A stretch of 33,150 nucleotides of DNA. It comes from Bacillaceae bacterium S4-13-56 (GTDB taxonomy: Bacteria > Bacillota > Bacilli > Bacillales > JAWJLM01). Made by a program: the position numbers and the translations under genes. The stretch lies in the NCBI GenBank assembly GCA_040191315.1, contig JAWJLM010000044.1, positions 1 to 33,150 on the forward strand, given 5' to 3'. The notes under the pieces were generated by a model. It was not told the origin of the DNA. It saw only the letters and a program-made list of their open reading frames with translations, and did no database searches. This document shows positions 17,170 to 26,388 of this stretch, in pieces (positions within the stretch are counted from its first letter, which is position 1; each line of letters starts with the position of its first letter).

Positions 17170-17355
17170 ATGATATTTAGCTGGCTTGTAGGAGTTGTTA
17201 TTTTCAGTTATGCAGGATACTCCCTTTATCGTTTTATCCAAAAAAGCAAAAAAGGGAAATGCGAGGCTTGTGACTTAAAAGAAGGATGCACAACCATTGA
17301 ATCCAATTGTTGCAGTGGAGTTCCGACAAGTGAACAGAAGTTTAAAACATACTAG
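17170..17355 (+). CDS. FeoB-associated Cys-rich membrane protein
   Basis: A 61-residue protein with one N-terminal membrane helix (about residues 3-20), a basic stop-transfer segment (RFIQKSKKGK) and a Cys-rich tail with Cys31, Cys34, Cys40, Cys47 and Cys48. This matches the small FeoB-associated Cys-rich proteins of Gram-positive feo operons. The tail may bind iron or another metal at the cytoplasmic side, which is inference. The ATG at 17170 has AAGGAG nine bases before it; the ATG at 17161 directly abuts that site. Third gene of the feo operon, closed by a strong terminator. Confidence 0.85.
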   Translation: MIFSWLVGVVIFSYAGYSLYRFIQKSKKGKCEACDLKEGCTTIESNCCSGVPTSEQKFKTY

Positions 17356-17382
17356 GACAAGAGTTGTTTTATGAAAGAAATC

Positions 17383-17424
17383 AAAAGATGATTCCTCTTA
17401 TTTTTAAGGGATCATCTTTTATAT
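17383..17424 (+). terminator. Terminator of the feo operon
   Basis: A 13-bp stem (17383-17395 with 17408-17420, AAAAGATGATTCC/GGGATCATCTTTT, one G-T pair) with a T-rich tail. Confidence 0.85.
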
Positions 17425-17480
17425 TGGAAAAATTAGCAACTTATAATATGGAAACACCTTAATGTATTGATGTCACATAA

Positions 17481-17516
17481 GTGAAACTTCAATCAGTGTC
17501 CATCCCCCATTGATTG
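17481..17516. repeat. Dispersed repeat B, copy 2, with hairpin
   Basis: GTGAAACTTCAATCAGTG (17481-17498) is identical to 593-610. Here CAATCAGTG (17490-17498) can pair with CATTGATTG (17508-17516), so the core is half of a stem-loop. The sequence on to 17611 holds no gene and may belong to the same repeat. Confidence 0.55.
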
Positions 17517-17611
17517 TCAGCACCCACCTCTTTAAAGGCTCTTGAACCAATCGGACATTTTCAGGCAGTTAATCCCCACCTAAACGGATCAAATAGCGCC
17601 ATCCTCCCACT

Positions 17612-18709
17612 TCAACCCATCAATTTAATTTTGTTTTTCCTAATAGATTGCTTCTCTACAAATTCACGGTCCACTTCAAATCCTATGCCTGGCTTGTTTG
17701 GCAGGGATATTTTCCCTTGATTGATTTGAATGGAAGGATAGACGAAATCACGATCCCAAAAACGATCTGATGGAGAGAGATCCCCCGGTATCATAAAGCC
17801 GGGTAGAGAGGCTAAAGCAAGACTATGCGCCTTAGAAATTCCAGTTTCAACCATTCCACCAACCCACAAAGAAATCTTTTTTTCATAAAGAAATTGATGA
17901 AGGGATAAGGCCTCTCTCCAGCCTCCCACTCTCCCAATTTTGATATTTATTGATTTGCCACTTCTCATAAAATAAGCTTGTTTCCCGTCCTCATAACTCT
18001 TGATGGATTCATCTAGGCAGATTGAGGTTTTCATTTTTTCTTGAAGCTGTGCATGCCAATAAAAATCGCCTGCTCTAAAAGGCTGCTCAATCATCAATAA
18101 CTTAAAGTCATCCAAAGCTAAAATAGCTGCCATTTCATCAGGCCGATAGGCACCATTTCCGTCAATCATTAAAGGTAAATCAGGATAAAAAGTCCGAAAG
18201 GTGTTCAGATGTTCATAAGCATTTTCTTTGTTTATTTTGAGCTTATACCTTTGATATCCTTGCTCCTTGTATTTATCTACTTTTTCTTTCCAGTTTTCCT
18301 TAAGGCTAATAACAACTCCTGTGGAAATTTGATCCCTAATTCCACCGACATAATGATACAACGGGTGATTTCCCTGCTTTGCCTTGAGGTCCCAAATAGC
18401 CATTTCAATGGCAGCCTTTGCCATAGGGTGCCCCTGGTATTGTGAAAACACATGGGATATATTACTTGGATCATCACTTGATATTTTCGAAAGAAGCAAG
18501 TCATTTAGCATAAACCAGGCAGTGTCAACCGTTTCTTCCGTATAAAAAGGAGTAGAAAAGGCCACACATTCCCCCCACCCACTTTGTCCGTCTTCACTAA
18601 CGCCCTCTACTATTATTCCCTCACGCTCTTGTAAGCTGCCTTGATGTGTTGTGAAAGGGTGTAATAATGGCAATGAAAAATGATAAACATTCCAATGGGA
18701 AAGTCTCAT
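17612..18709 (-). CDS. menC: o-Succinylbenzoate synthase
   Basis: A 365-residue enolase-superfamily enzyme that dehydrates SHCHC to o-succinylbenzoate in menaquinone synthesis. The active-site set is complete: KxK at Lys156/Lys158 (YKLKIN), metal ligands Asp183 (IDGNG), Glu208 (IEQPF) and Asp233 (CLDES), and the far Lys257 (NIKIGRVGG). The ATG overlaps the menE stop as ATGA, with GAGGG upstream, so menE-menC are coupled. No clear terminator follows; repeat B and unassigned sequence lie downstream before the convergent feo terminator. Confidence 0.95.
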   Translation of the reverse strand: MRLSHWNVYHFSLPLLHPFTTHQGSLQEREGIIVEGVSEDGQSGWGECVAFSTPFYTEETVDTAWFMLNDLLLSKISSDDPSNISHVFSQYQGHPMAKAAIEMAIWDLKAKQGNHPLYHYVGGIRDQISTGVVISLKENWKEKVDKYKEQGYQRYKLKINKENAYEHLNTFRTFYPDLPLMIDGNGAYRPDEMAAILALDDFKLLMIEQPFRAGDFYWHAQLQEKMKTSICLDESIKSYEDGKQAYFMRSGKSINIKIGRVGGWREALSLHQFLYEKKISLWVGGMVETGISKAHSLALASLPGFMIPGDLSPSDRFWDRDFVYPSIQINQGKISLPNKPGIGFEVDREFVEKQSIRKNKIKLMG

Positions 18710-20181
18710 AACGTTCCCTCTTTCTCTAAGAGTTCAATAAGCTTATGTCTTTGAATTTTATTAGAAGCCGTACGCGGTAAAGTTGAAATAGAATAATACC
18801 TTTTAGGAACTTTGTAGGATGCAAGTTCTTTTTTACAAAATTCATATAGCTCTTCTTGTGAAAAAGCATTTTTTACGACCACAAAAGCGACAGGGACTTG
18901 TCCCCACTTTTTGTCAGAATGTCCAACAACAGCAACTTCCTTAACAGCAGGATGCTGAATTAATACATGTTCAATTTCAGCTGGATATATGTTTTCTCCT
19001 CCAGAAATAATGACATCCTTTTGTCGATCTTTTACATACAAGTATCCTTCATCATCTATATAACCTAAATCTCCTGTAGAAAGCCAACCATCTTCACTTC
19101 GTTCATGTTCCCTCCCTAGATAGGAATTCATCACCATCGGCCCTCTAACATGTATTTCTCCAACTTCATTTGGATGGGCACTTCGATTGTTTTTGACAAT
19201 TTTCAATTCCCCAGGAAATAATGGTTTACCAGCAGACCCTATTTTCCGCAAACTATCTTCAGGTGAAAGAGTAACCATTTGTGAGGCTGTCTCTGTCATT
19301 CCATAAGATTGAAAGATAGGGACACCCAATGACTTACCCTGTTCTAGAAGATGTTGAGGAGCGGGACCTCCTCCAAGTAACATGCACCTTAAGTTTGAAG
19401 AAAAAGTCTCGGGATTTTCTTCTTCTATTAGCTGCTGAACCATCATGGTCACTACAGACATAATCGTTATTTCCCCTTTTCGAAGCTCGTTTGCAACCAT
19501 TTTTGTATCATAGCCTTCGTACAGCCTGATAGACATTCCATAAATCACAGATTTATGAATTACAGAAAGCCCTCCCACATGAAAAAGAGGAAGAACAGCA
19601 AGCCAACAATCCTCCTCATGTATTCCGAGGTTTAAAGCAGAACCAATAGCACTCCACCAATGGTTCCCATAGGAAAGTGGGACGCCTTTGGGAAAACCAG
19701 TAGTTCCAGAAGTATACATCAGTGTGAATGTAGAACTCAGGTTCAGAGATTCCTTCAAAGGATAGGGTTTATCTTCTAATTGGTGCATGTCTTCTTTTGT
19801 CCACGTTTTTAAGTATGGTAAATGACCTTTAATTTCATCAATCGTTGGTTTCATATCATCCATATGAATTAAATGGTTTACATGAGCATCTTCTAATTGA
19901 TATACAAATTCTCTAATGGTTAACCTCACATTTAATAAAACACCGACTGCCCCAATATAAGATAGGGCATAAAGTAAGATAGGTACATCTAATGAGTTTT
20001 TATATAAAATCCCTACCTTATCGCCTTCTTTAATAGATATACTAGAAAATTTTCGTGCATAGGTTTGAGATAATTCTTTCCATTGATTAAAGGTTAAAGA
20101 ATCTCCATTTGGTGTATCAATCGCGACCTTATTCGGAGATAAGTGTGCTCGCTTGTTTAACCAATGAGGCATAGTAGTCAT
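18706..20181 (-). CDS. menE: o-Succinylbenzoate-CoA ligase
   Basis: A 491-residue acyl-CoA synthetase of the ANL superfamily that activates o-succinylbenzoate with ATP and CoA. Motifs: P-loop YTSGTTGFPKG (156-166), the aromatic/TE block YGMTETAS, and the hinge STGDLGYIDDEGYLYVKDR followed by KDVIISGGENIYP. The catalytic Lys lies in NKIQRHKL near the C-terminus. The ATG at 20179-20181 has GGAG eight bases before it; the TTG at 20199 has none. It is separated from menB by a terminator and has its own promoter, yet continues the men cluster. Confidence 0.95.
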   Translation of the reverse strand: MTTMPHWLNKRAHLSPNKVAIDTPNGDSLTFNQWKELSQTYARKFSSISIKEGDKVGILYKNSLDVPILLYALSYIGAVGVLLNVRLTIREFVYQLEDAHVNHLIHMDDMKPTIDEIKGHLPYLKTWTKEDMHQLEDKPYPLKESLNLSSTFTLMYTSGTTGFPKGVPLSYGNHWWSAIGSALNLGIHEEDCWLAVLPLFHVGGLSVIHKSVIYGMSIRLYEGYDTKMVANELRKGEITIMSVVTMMVQQLIEEENPETFSSNLRCMLLGGGPAPQHLLEQGKSLGVPIFQSYGMTETASQMVTLSPEDSLRKIGSAGKPLFPGELKIVKNNRSAHPNEVGEIHVRGPMVMNSYLGREHERSEDGWLSTGDLGYIDDEGYLYVKDRQKDVIISGGENIYPAEIEHVLIQHPAVKEVAVVGHSDKKWGQVPVAFVVVKNAFSQEELYEFCKKELASYKVPKRYYSISTLPRTASNKIQRHKLIELLEKEGTL

Positions 20182-20213
20182 CAGTTTCACTCCTTGCAAA
20201 TCTATCTTTATTC

Positions 20214-20242
20214 ATCATAGATGAAAATAAAAAAAATGGCGA
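20214..20242 (-). promoter_or_regulatory. Promoter of menE-menC
   Basis: Minus strand: -35 TCGCCA (20237-20242, four of six), 17-nt spacer rich in T, -10 TATGAT (20214-20219). It lies after the menB terminator, so menE-menC can be made separately. Confidence 0.5.
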
Positions 20243-20314
20243 GTGTTGAATGTTTAATCTATGAATGTAATGTGTAATTAAGTTTTCGTTAGGGAATCTA
20301 ATCCACAAAATGGA

Positions 20315-20340
20315 AAAGCACCCCGAAATGGGGGTGCTTT
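20315..20340 (-). terminator. Terminator after menB
   Basis: A 10-bp stem AAAGCACCCC/GGGGTGCTTT (20315-20324 with 20331-20340). On the minus strand it runs into TTTTCC. It splits the men cluster into menF-D-H-B and menE-C units. Confidence 0.85.
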
Positions 20341-20357
20341 AAAATTAATTTTGAAAC

Positions 20358-21176
20358 TTATGGAAAACGAGGAAATTGCTTAAAGTCTGGGCTACGCTTC
20401 TCTTTAAACGCGTCTCTTCCTTCTTTTGCTTCATCTGTTGTGTAATATAGAAGAGTTGCATCTCCACCCATTTGTTGCAAACCAGCCAATCCGTCTGTAT
20501 CTGCATTTAGAGAGGCTTTTAAGAAACGAAGTGCAGTTGGTGACTTTTCAAGCATTTCTTCGCACCATTGAATTGTTTCTTCTTCTAGCTTGTCTAGTGG
20601 AACGACAGTGTTGACTAAGCCCATATCAAGTGCTTCTTGAGCGTTATATTGTCGACATAAGTACCAGATTTCACGAGCTTTCTTATGTCCAACGATACGT
20701 GCTAAGTAACCCGCACCATATCCAGCATCGAAACTACCCACTTTAGGACCAGTTTGTCCAAAGATAGCGTTATCTGCTGCAATTGTTAGGTCACAAACAA
20801 CATGAAGAACATGTCCACCACCAATAGCATATCCGGAAACCATAGCAACAACTGGCTTTGGAATCACTCTGATCAAACGCTGTAAATCAAGAACATTTAA
20901 ACGAGGAATTTGATCATCACCTACATAACCACCATGTCCTCTTACTTTCTGGTCTCCTCCAGAACAGAAAGCATCATCACCGACACCAGCCAATACAATA
21001 ACACCGATTTCAGAATCGTCACGAGCATAAGTAAATGCATCGATTAATTCATGTACAGTTTTTGGACGGAATGCATTTCTTACTTCTGGTCGGTTAATGG
21101 AGATTTTAGCAATCCCATTGTACGTTTCATATAAAATGTCTTCATATTTACGTTCACTTTCCCATTCTACCGCCAT
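20358..21176 (-). CDS. menB: 1,4-Dihydroxy-2-naphthoyl-CoA synthase
   Basis: A 272-residue crotonase-fold enzyme closing the second ring of menaquinone: o-succinylbenzoyl-CoA to DHNA-CoA. Seen: the oxyanion-hole regions CSGGDQK (71-77) and YAIGGGH, and [15 protein letters not shown] with Asp150. The length equals the B. subtilis enzyme within one residue. Start: AGGAGG is six bases before the ATG at 21174-21176, while upstream GTG 21194 and ATG 21182 lie ahead of or inside that site. Fourth gene of the menF-D-H-B unit; a terminator follows. Confidence 0.97.
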   Translation of the reverse strand: MAVEWESERKYEDILYETYNGIAKISINRPEVRNAFRPKTVHELIDAFTYARDDSEIGVIVLAGVGDDAFCSGGDQKVRGHGGYVGDDQIPRLNVLDLQRLIRVIPKPVVAMVSGYAIGGGHVLHVVCDLTIAADNAIFGQTGPKVGSFDAGYGAGYLARIVGHKKAREIWYLCRQYNAQEALDMGLVNTVVPLDKLEEETIQWCEEMLEKSPTALRFLKASLNADTDGLAGLQQMGGDATLLYYTTDEAKEGRDAFKEKRSPDFKQFPRFP

Positions 21177-21200
21177 GTTCATCCTCCTTAACACAAAGAT

Positions 21201-22010
21201 CTACAAATTTTTCATGAACACATTTACTATTGTACCAAATATTCTCGGTTTCTCCACATGAATCGCATGTCCAACACCAGAAATTTCATGATAATGTCCA
21301 TTAGGTAGGGTTAGATGCATCTTTTTTCCGATTTCACAAAATTTAAGATCTAATGATCCTACAACAATAAGAGTTGGTATCTTTAGCTTATGGAGATCCC
21401 CCCACCAGGATGGCTGTGAACCAGTTCCCATTCCATGGAGAGAAGCCATTAATCCCTCCTCTGTTTGTGATAATCGCTCGATACGAATTTCGTTCTGCCT
21501 CTCTTTCGGAAGATTTTTTTGACTTGAAAATAGTGGTATGTTTTCCCAAAAGTCAACAAAATATTGCACCCCCTCTTTGGCGAGTATATTTGCTAAATTA
21601 GAATCTTGAATTTTTCTTTCTTCTCTAGCTTTTTCGCTAGCCAGACCAGGAGAAGCACTTTCTAATAATAGAGACTTCACAACCTCTGGGTAAATCATTG
21701 CAAAAGACAGAGCCGTTCTTCCCCCCATTGAATAACCAAGAAGATGAGTTTTTTCTATTTCAAGTTCCCTTAAGAGTATTTTTAGGTCTTTACATACTGA
21801 TTCCATGTTAAAAGAAGAAAGAGACACAGTTTTTCCATGTCCCGGTAAATCCACCATGATTAATTGATAGTTTTCTAGCAGTTCTTCTATTTCACTCCAG
21901 GTTTGATGCGTTCCTGTAAAACCATGTAACAAAAGAATTGGTTCGCCATTTCCCTTCACTTTAAGCCAAAATTTTGTGTTACCTGCTTCCATATACAAGA
22001 ACTTCACCAT
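21201..22010 (-). CDS. menH: SHCHC synthase MenH
   Basis: A 269-residue alpha/beta hydrolase-fold lyase that removes pyruvate from SEPHCHC to give SHCHC. Seen: oxyanion LLHGFTG, nucleophile elbow GYSMGG (Ser94), ENIPLFSSQ, GMGTGSQPS, and catalytic His in GVGHAIHVEKP. The block order matches B. subtilis MenH. The start is uncertain: ATG 22010 directly follows GAGG, a TTG at 21998 and an ATG at 21992 are alternatives, and only the first dozen residues differ. It lies between menD and menB with gaps of about 11 and 24 bp. Confidence 0.9.
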   Translation of the reverse strand: MVKFLYMEAGNTKFWLKVKGNGEPILLLHGFTGTHQTWSEIEELLENYQLIMVDLPGHGKTVSLSSFNMESVCKDLKILLRELEIEKTHLLGYSMGGRTALSFAMIYPEVVKSLLLESASPGLASEKAREERKIQDSNLANILAKEGVQYFVDFWENIPLFSSQKNLPKERQNEIRIERLSQTEEGLMASLHGMGTGSQPSWWGDLHKLKIPTLIVVGSLDLKFCEIGKKMHLTLPNGHYHEISGVGHAIHVEKPRIFGTIVNVFMKNL

Positions 22011-22021
22011 CCTCAAAACGA

Positions 22022-23743
22022 TTACACTTTTTGTTCAATACTTTTCCACAATGCTCGATGCCAATCAACATTTTCCTGTCGGTTAGTCTTTACTTCAATT
22101 ACCGAAAGTCCAGGTGAACTATAGCTTTCTATAAGGGCTTCATTTAATTCTTTCTTTTCTTCAACCAACGTATAAGAACCCCCATACATTTGGATAGCAT
22201 GAGAAAAATCAAGATCTAATGGTGTTCCAAATAAAACTTCAAAGTGTTTTGGATGTTGACTTTGTGGAAGAAAGGAAAAGATCCCACCTCCATTATTATT
22301 GACTAAAACAACTGTGACATTTAATCCATATTGTTTGGCAACTAGTAAGCCGTTTAAATCATGATAAAAAGACAGGTCTCCAATAACAAGAGTCACTCTC
22401 TTTCCAGAAGTGGACATCCCTAAAGCAGTCGATGTAATTCCGTCAATACCATTCGCCCCACGATTACCAGCTGTAGTAAAGGTTTTATCCGTAGCCAGGA
22501 AGAAACTATCTAAATCTCGAACAGGCATACTATTACCTACCATTAAAATACTTTCATTTGGAATTTGGGAACAAACAGTATACATGACACTTCCTTCTGT
22601 TATATCCTCTTTAGCAACTTGAGAAAAAATCTCTTCTCTAGCTTTTTGATTTGCATCTGACCAGTTTATCAACCAGCTTTTATTCTCTTTTGGTGTAATC
22701 TCTTGCTGAAGATCTTGGGCAAACTTAGTTGAATCTGCATAAATAAATGTACTCTCTAAGCCTGCTGGTTCACGGTAACCTTCTGATTCCTCAATCACAA
22801 TATGTCGACATTCTGGATGAAATTGCACATATTGTAAATAGGGTTTAGAGATAGGCATAGCTCCGAAACGGATAATCACATCTGGCTTCCAGTTTTCTTT
22901 GATCCTCTTAATTTTTAAGAGTGCATCGTATGCCTCAATAAGTGTATCCTTTGGATGGTCTCCCGCTCTTATTTGAGAGAGAGGGTCAGCCAATAAAGGA
23001 ATCTGAGCATGAGCAGCTAAACGAGCAATAGCCTCTGCACTGGCCTTATCTGTTTGAGGGCCACATACAAAAAGGATATTTTCCTTATCGTCAATCATTT
23101 TTGCCACAGATTTAATATTAGATAAAGATAATTGTTTTTCTCCGTCTAAAAAATGATGATGAGGTTTGTTTTCAGGCTTCCATAAATCATCTAAAGAAAA
23201 ATCAGGAATGAGCGGCTCTCTTAATGGAACATTCAAATGCACTGGGCCAGGATTATTGGCATGACTTTGATGATAAGAGCGAGCTGCAACTGAACGCACA
23301 TAAGTCAATTGCTTAGGAGTAGATTCTGGCAAAGCCAAATCATGAAACCATTTGACAAAAGCACCAAATAAATCAGGCTGATGGATCGTTTGTGGCGCTC
23401 CTACTTCACGTAATTCATGAGGTCTGTCTGCTGTAATGACAAGTAAAGGTACATGACTGTAAAACGCTTCTACTACTGCTGGCATGTAATTTGCTACTGC
23501 TGTTCCTGACGTACAAACCAATGCTACAGGTCGTTTTTGTTCCTTGGCCATTCCAAGTGCAAAAAATGCAGCGGAGCGCTCATCGAGATTCATCCAATGA
23601 GTGACACCCTCATGTTCTGCAAAGGTCAATGAAATCGGAGTTGAGCGTGATCCTGGGGAAATCACAACATCTGTTAACCCCTGTTGTACAAACTCATCTA
23701 CAAACTGTGCAAGATATCTAGTTAATTGTTCTGTATGATTCAT
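22022..23743 (-). CDS. menD: SEPHCHC synthase MenD
   Basis: A 573-residue thiamine-diphosphate enzyme adding the succinyl semialdehyde unit from 2-oxoglutarate to isochorismate. Seen: the substrate-binding SPGSRSTP (29-36), the ThDP-activating Glu55 (LDERSAAFFALG), and the C-terminal ThDP/metal motif GDLSFYHDLNGL ... NNNGGGIF. Its ATG overlaps the menF stop as ATGA and AGGAGG precedes it, so menF and menD are coupled. Cytoplasmic, homo-oligomer by family. Confidence 0.97.
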   Translation of the reverse strand: MNHTEQLTRYLAQFVDEFVQQGLTDVVISPGSRSTPISLTFAEHEGVTHWMNLDERSAAFFALGMAKEQKRPVALVCTSGTAVANYMPAVVEAFYSHVPLLVITADRPHELREVGAPQTIHQPDLFGAFVKWFHDLALPESTPKQLTYVRSVAARSYHQSHANNPGPVHLNVPLREPLIPDFSLDDLWKPENKPHHHFLDGEKQLSLSNIKSVAKMIDDKENILFVCGPQTDKASAEAIARLAAHAQIPLLADPLSQIRAGDHPKDTLIEAYDALLKIKRIKENWKPDVIIRFGAMPISKPYLQYVQFHPECRHIVIEESEGYREPAGLESTFIYADSTKFAQDLQQEITPKENKSWLINWSDANQKAREEIFSQVAKEDITEGSVMYTVCSQIPNESILMVGNSMPVRDLDSFFLATDKTFTTAGNRGANGIDGITSTALGMSTSGKRVTLVIGDLSFYHDLNGLLVAKQYGLNVTVVLVNNNGGGIFSFLPQSQHPKHFEVLFGTPLDLDFSHAIQMYGGSYTLVEEKKELNEALIESYSSPGLSVIEVKTNRQENVDWHRALWKSIEQKV

Positions 23744-25134
23744 CTAGACGGTCCTCCTAAGACGGATAGCATAGGTCCAAATTTAATACGTGTCTCTTCA
23801 TATTCTGCCTCAGGATCCGAATCCTCAACTACTCCACAGCCAGCAAAAAGAGAGGCTTGATCCTTATGAATGAGTGCTGATCTGATGGCGACAGCAAATT
23901 CGCCATTTCCCATTTGGTCCAGCCAACCAATAGGAGCTCCATACCAGCCGCGTTCCATATCTTCATAATCCCGAATGAAAGTTAAAGCATCTTCTCTCGG
24001 TTCACCACCCAAAGCAGGGGTTGGGTGTAATCGTTCCACAATATCAAGTAAAGACATATCATCTTTTAAAATCCCTCGGACGGGAGTATATAAATGCTGC
24101 ATATGTCGTAATGGATATAGAATAGGCTGTTTAGGTACTGATAACGTTTTACAACAATCAGCAACAGATTCCTTAATCATTTGTACTACAAATTGATGCT
24201 CCTGAAGATTTTTGGAATCTGAAAGAAGATCGGTTCCAATGATACGATCTTCTTCTTCTGTCTTCCCTCGTGGTGCAGTGCCGGCTAAACAGGTCGAGAG
24301 AACTTCTTGGTTTTCCACCTTCACTAACCGTTCTGGCGAAGCTCCAACAAAACAATCGTCACCACTTTCCATAATAAAAATATAGCTATTTGGGTGCTCA
24401 GAAACTAGCTTTTTTAATATAGAAGAAATTGCAACTCTTCCCGAGAAATGAGCACGTAATTCGCGAGCAAGAACGACTTTGTCTACTCTCCCTTTTTTAA
24501 TCTCTTCTGTCACCTGATGTACATGTTCTTTCCATGTATCTACACCTATTTCTTTCACATCAACCATATCCACTGGCGGCGTTTGAGTAGTAGTTGATTC
24601 CAATAGTCTTTTTGATTCCTGTAATAAAAATTCAGAAAAGTCCTCAGGTGCTTTCTCATGGTCCACTAGAGCATTTATAGTTAAATAAATGTCTTGTCCT
24701 CGTTTGGTTAATAAAAACATGGGTACGGTGAATTTTGTGTCAGGAAAAGAATCCCAAAGACCTTTTTTCTTAGCATAAGGATCAAAACAAAATCCACCAA
24801 AACTTAAAAATCCTGTTCCGGGAACTTGTTTGTCTCCCTCCGTGATTAAATTTTCATATAAATTCTGAAGATGAGTACGGACGCTTTGAAATCGCTCTTC
24901 TCCTTCTTGAATCATGGTAGCTGAACCAATACCTACTAAAACAAGTTCACCTTGGGAATCTTGCCAAAATATACGTTCTCCCATATAATTCTTTCCTTCT
25001 TCAAAAAATGAAAGAGGATTAGCAGAAGACACCTTTTCTATGACACTAATAAAACAAGGCTTTTTTGTTTGGCTTGCTTTTTGTTGAGCAATCTTTACTA
25101 TAGGTAAGAGTCGATTTGGCTTTGTCTTTATCAT
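23740..25134 (-). CDS. menF: Menaquinone-specific isochorismate synthase
   Basis: A 464-residue chorismate-utilising enzyme converting chorismate to isochorismate, the first committed step of menaquinone synthesis. The C-terminal catalytic domain shows KVVLAREL, FVGASPERLV, AGTAPRG, HPTPALGG, ERGWYGAPIGW and GCGVVEDSDPEAEYEET. The ATG at 25132-25134 follows GGAGG. An earlier in-frame ATG (25164) has no site. First gene of the menF-D-H-B unit, divergent from menA. Placement in the men cluster supports MenF over DhbC/EntC. Confidence 0.95.
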   Translation of the reverse strand: MIKTKPNRLLPIVKIAQQKASQTKKPCFISVIEKVSSANPLSFFEEGKNYMGERIFWQDSQGELVLVGIGSATMIQEGEERFQSVRTHLQNLYENLITEGDKQVPGTGFLSFGGFCFDPYAKKKGLWDSFPDTKFTVPMFLLTKRGQDIYLTINALVDHEKAPEDFSEFLLQESKRLLESTTTQTPPVDMVDVKEIGVDTWKEHVHQVTEEIKKGRVDKVVLARELRAHFSGRVAISSILKKLVSEHPNSYIFIMESGDDCFVGASPERLVKVENQEVLSTCLAGTAPRGKTEEEDRIIGTDLLSDSKNLQEHQFVVQMIKESVADCCKTLSVPKQPILYPLRHMQHLYTPVRGILKDDMSLLDIVERLHPTPALGGEPREDALTFIRDYEDMERGWYGAPIGWLDQMGNGEFAVAIRSALIHKDQASLFAGCGVVEDSDPEAEYEETRIKFGPMLSVLGGPSR

Positions 25135-25172
25135 GGATATAACCTCCATTACAGAGATGTTCAATTTTTACA

Positions 25173-25201
25173 AATATATATATATAAATTTAAAATTCCA
25201 A
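25173..25201 (-). promoter_or_regulatory. Promoter of menF-D-H-B
   Basis: Minus strand: -35 TTGGAA (25196-25201), 17-nt AT-rich spacer, -10 TATATT (25173-25178). Confidence 0.6.
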
Positions 25202-25284
25202 TTACACTACTCTATTTTATGCTCTTTTTGATCATTCCTCAAGGATTCCTTAAAATTACCATAGAATGTTTGTAATTTGATAGA

Positions 25285-25313
25285 TTGACACCGTGAATAG
25301 CATCTTCTAAACT
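25285..25313 (+). promoter_or_regulatory. Promoter of menA
   Basis: -35 TTGACA (25285-25290, perfect), 17-nt spacer, -10 TAAACT (25308-25313, four of six). Confidence 0.6.
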
Positions 25314-25360
25314 AAATATGGACCTTAAGTTGGAGGTTACAACGAGAGGAGAATTTAAAA

Positions 25361-26299
25361 ATGCAAACATTAAAAAGAGAAGAGATCCAAACTGCATTAA
25401 ATGAGAAAAAAGGATGGCAGACTTGGTGGAGACTTCTTCGACCACATACATTAACAGCATCTTTCGTCCCGGTATTTGTTGGAACAATGTTGGCTATTCA
25501 ACAGACCTCATTCCATTTTTTACTCTTTTTAGCCATGATGACTGCATCTATTGTAATTCAAGCAGCCACTAATATGTTCAATGAATACTATGACTATGTT
25601 CGCGGACTTGACAATGAAAACTCTATTGGGATAGGCGGAGCCATTGTAAGAGATGGAATCCAACCTAAAACTATTAAACATTTGGCTATTACCTTATTTG
25701 TGATAGCTGTGCTGTTAGGTGTTTATATTAGTATCGAAACCACTTGGTGGGTAGGATTGACTGGCGCTATCAGTATGATATTCGGTTATCTCTATACAGG
25801 TGGACCTTACCCTATTGCCTATACCCCTTTTGGTGAATTAACATCAGGCACACTCATGGGAACCGTTATTGTTGCTGTCTCTTTTTTCATTCAGACAGGC
25901 TATGTTAATGCGGAAATATTTCTTGTTTCTATTCCCGTTGCTATATTCATAGGTTCTATCCTATTAGCAAATAACATTCGTGACCGTGATGGAGACAAAA
26001 TTGCAGGACGAAAAACTATAGCCATTTTACTTGGACACAAAAAAGCAATCCGATTTCTTGCCGTTTTGTATGCGGTGGCATATGGGTTAACGTTCCTATT
26101 CATCATTTTAGGTATTCTTCCATGGTGGTCTCTCATTGGATTCTTAAGCATTCCAAAAGCAAAAGAAGCAGTTCAAGGATTTGTTGGGAAAAGCTCTCCA
26201 CTTGAAATGCTACCCGCAATGAAATCAACCTCACAAGTCAATACATTTTATGGATTTTTAGTAGGGATTTCATTATTCATATCTTTCCTATTTCAGTAA
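25361..26299 (+). CDS. menA: 1,4-Dihydroxy-2-naphthoate polyprenyltransferase MenA
   Basis: A 312-residue UbiA-superfamily membrane prenyltransferase with about eight or nine membrane helices. It attaches the polyprenyl tail to DHNA, giving demethylmenaquinone. The metal-binding motif is NMFNEYYDYVRGLD (71-84); a second Asp-rich loop is NNIRDRDGDKIAGRKT. GAGGAG precedes the ATG. It is divergent from menF, as in B. subtilis, and followed by a terminator and then a hotdog thioesterase gene. Confidence 0.95.
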   Translation: MQTLKREEIQTALNEKKGWQTWWRLLRPHTLTASFVPVFVGTMLAIQQTSFHFLLFLAMMTASIVIQAATNMFNEYYDYVRGLDNENSIGIGGAIVRDGIQPKTIKHLAITLFVIAVLLGVYISIETTWWVGLTGAISMIFGYLYTGGPYPIAYTPFGELTSGTLMGTVIVAVSFFIQTGYVNAEIFLVSIPVAIFIGSILLANNIRDRDGDKIAGRKTIAILLGHKKAIRFLAVLYAVAYGLTFLFIILGILPWWSLIGFLSIPKAKEAVQGFVGKSSPLEMLPAMKSTSQVNTFYGFLVGISLFISFLFQ

Positions 26300-26306
26300 T
26301 CAACCA

Positions 26307-26331
26307 AAGCCTGCATAACCGCAGGTTTTTT
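26307..26331 (+). terminator. Terminator of menA
   Basis: An 8-bp stem AAGCCTGC/GCAGGTTT (one G-T pair) followed by a T-run, 8 bp after the menA stop. Confidence 0.8.
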
Positions 26332-26388
26332 ATTTTAGCATTTTTTTGAAATTCATAGTAAGATGAAAGAAAAATGAGGAGGAGTAAG

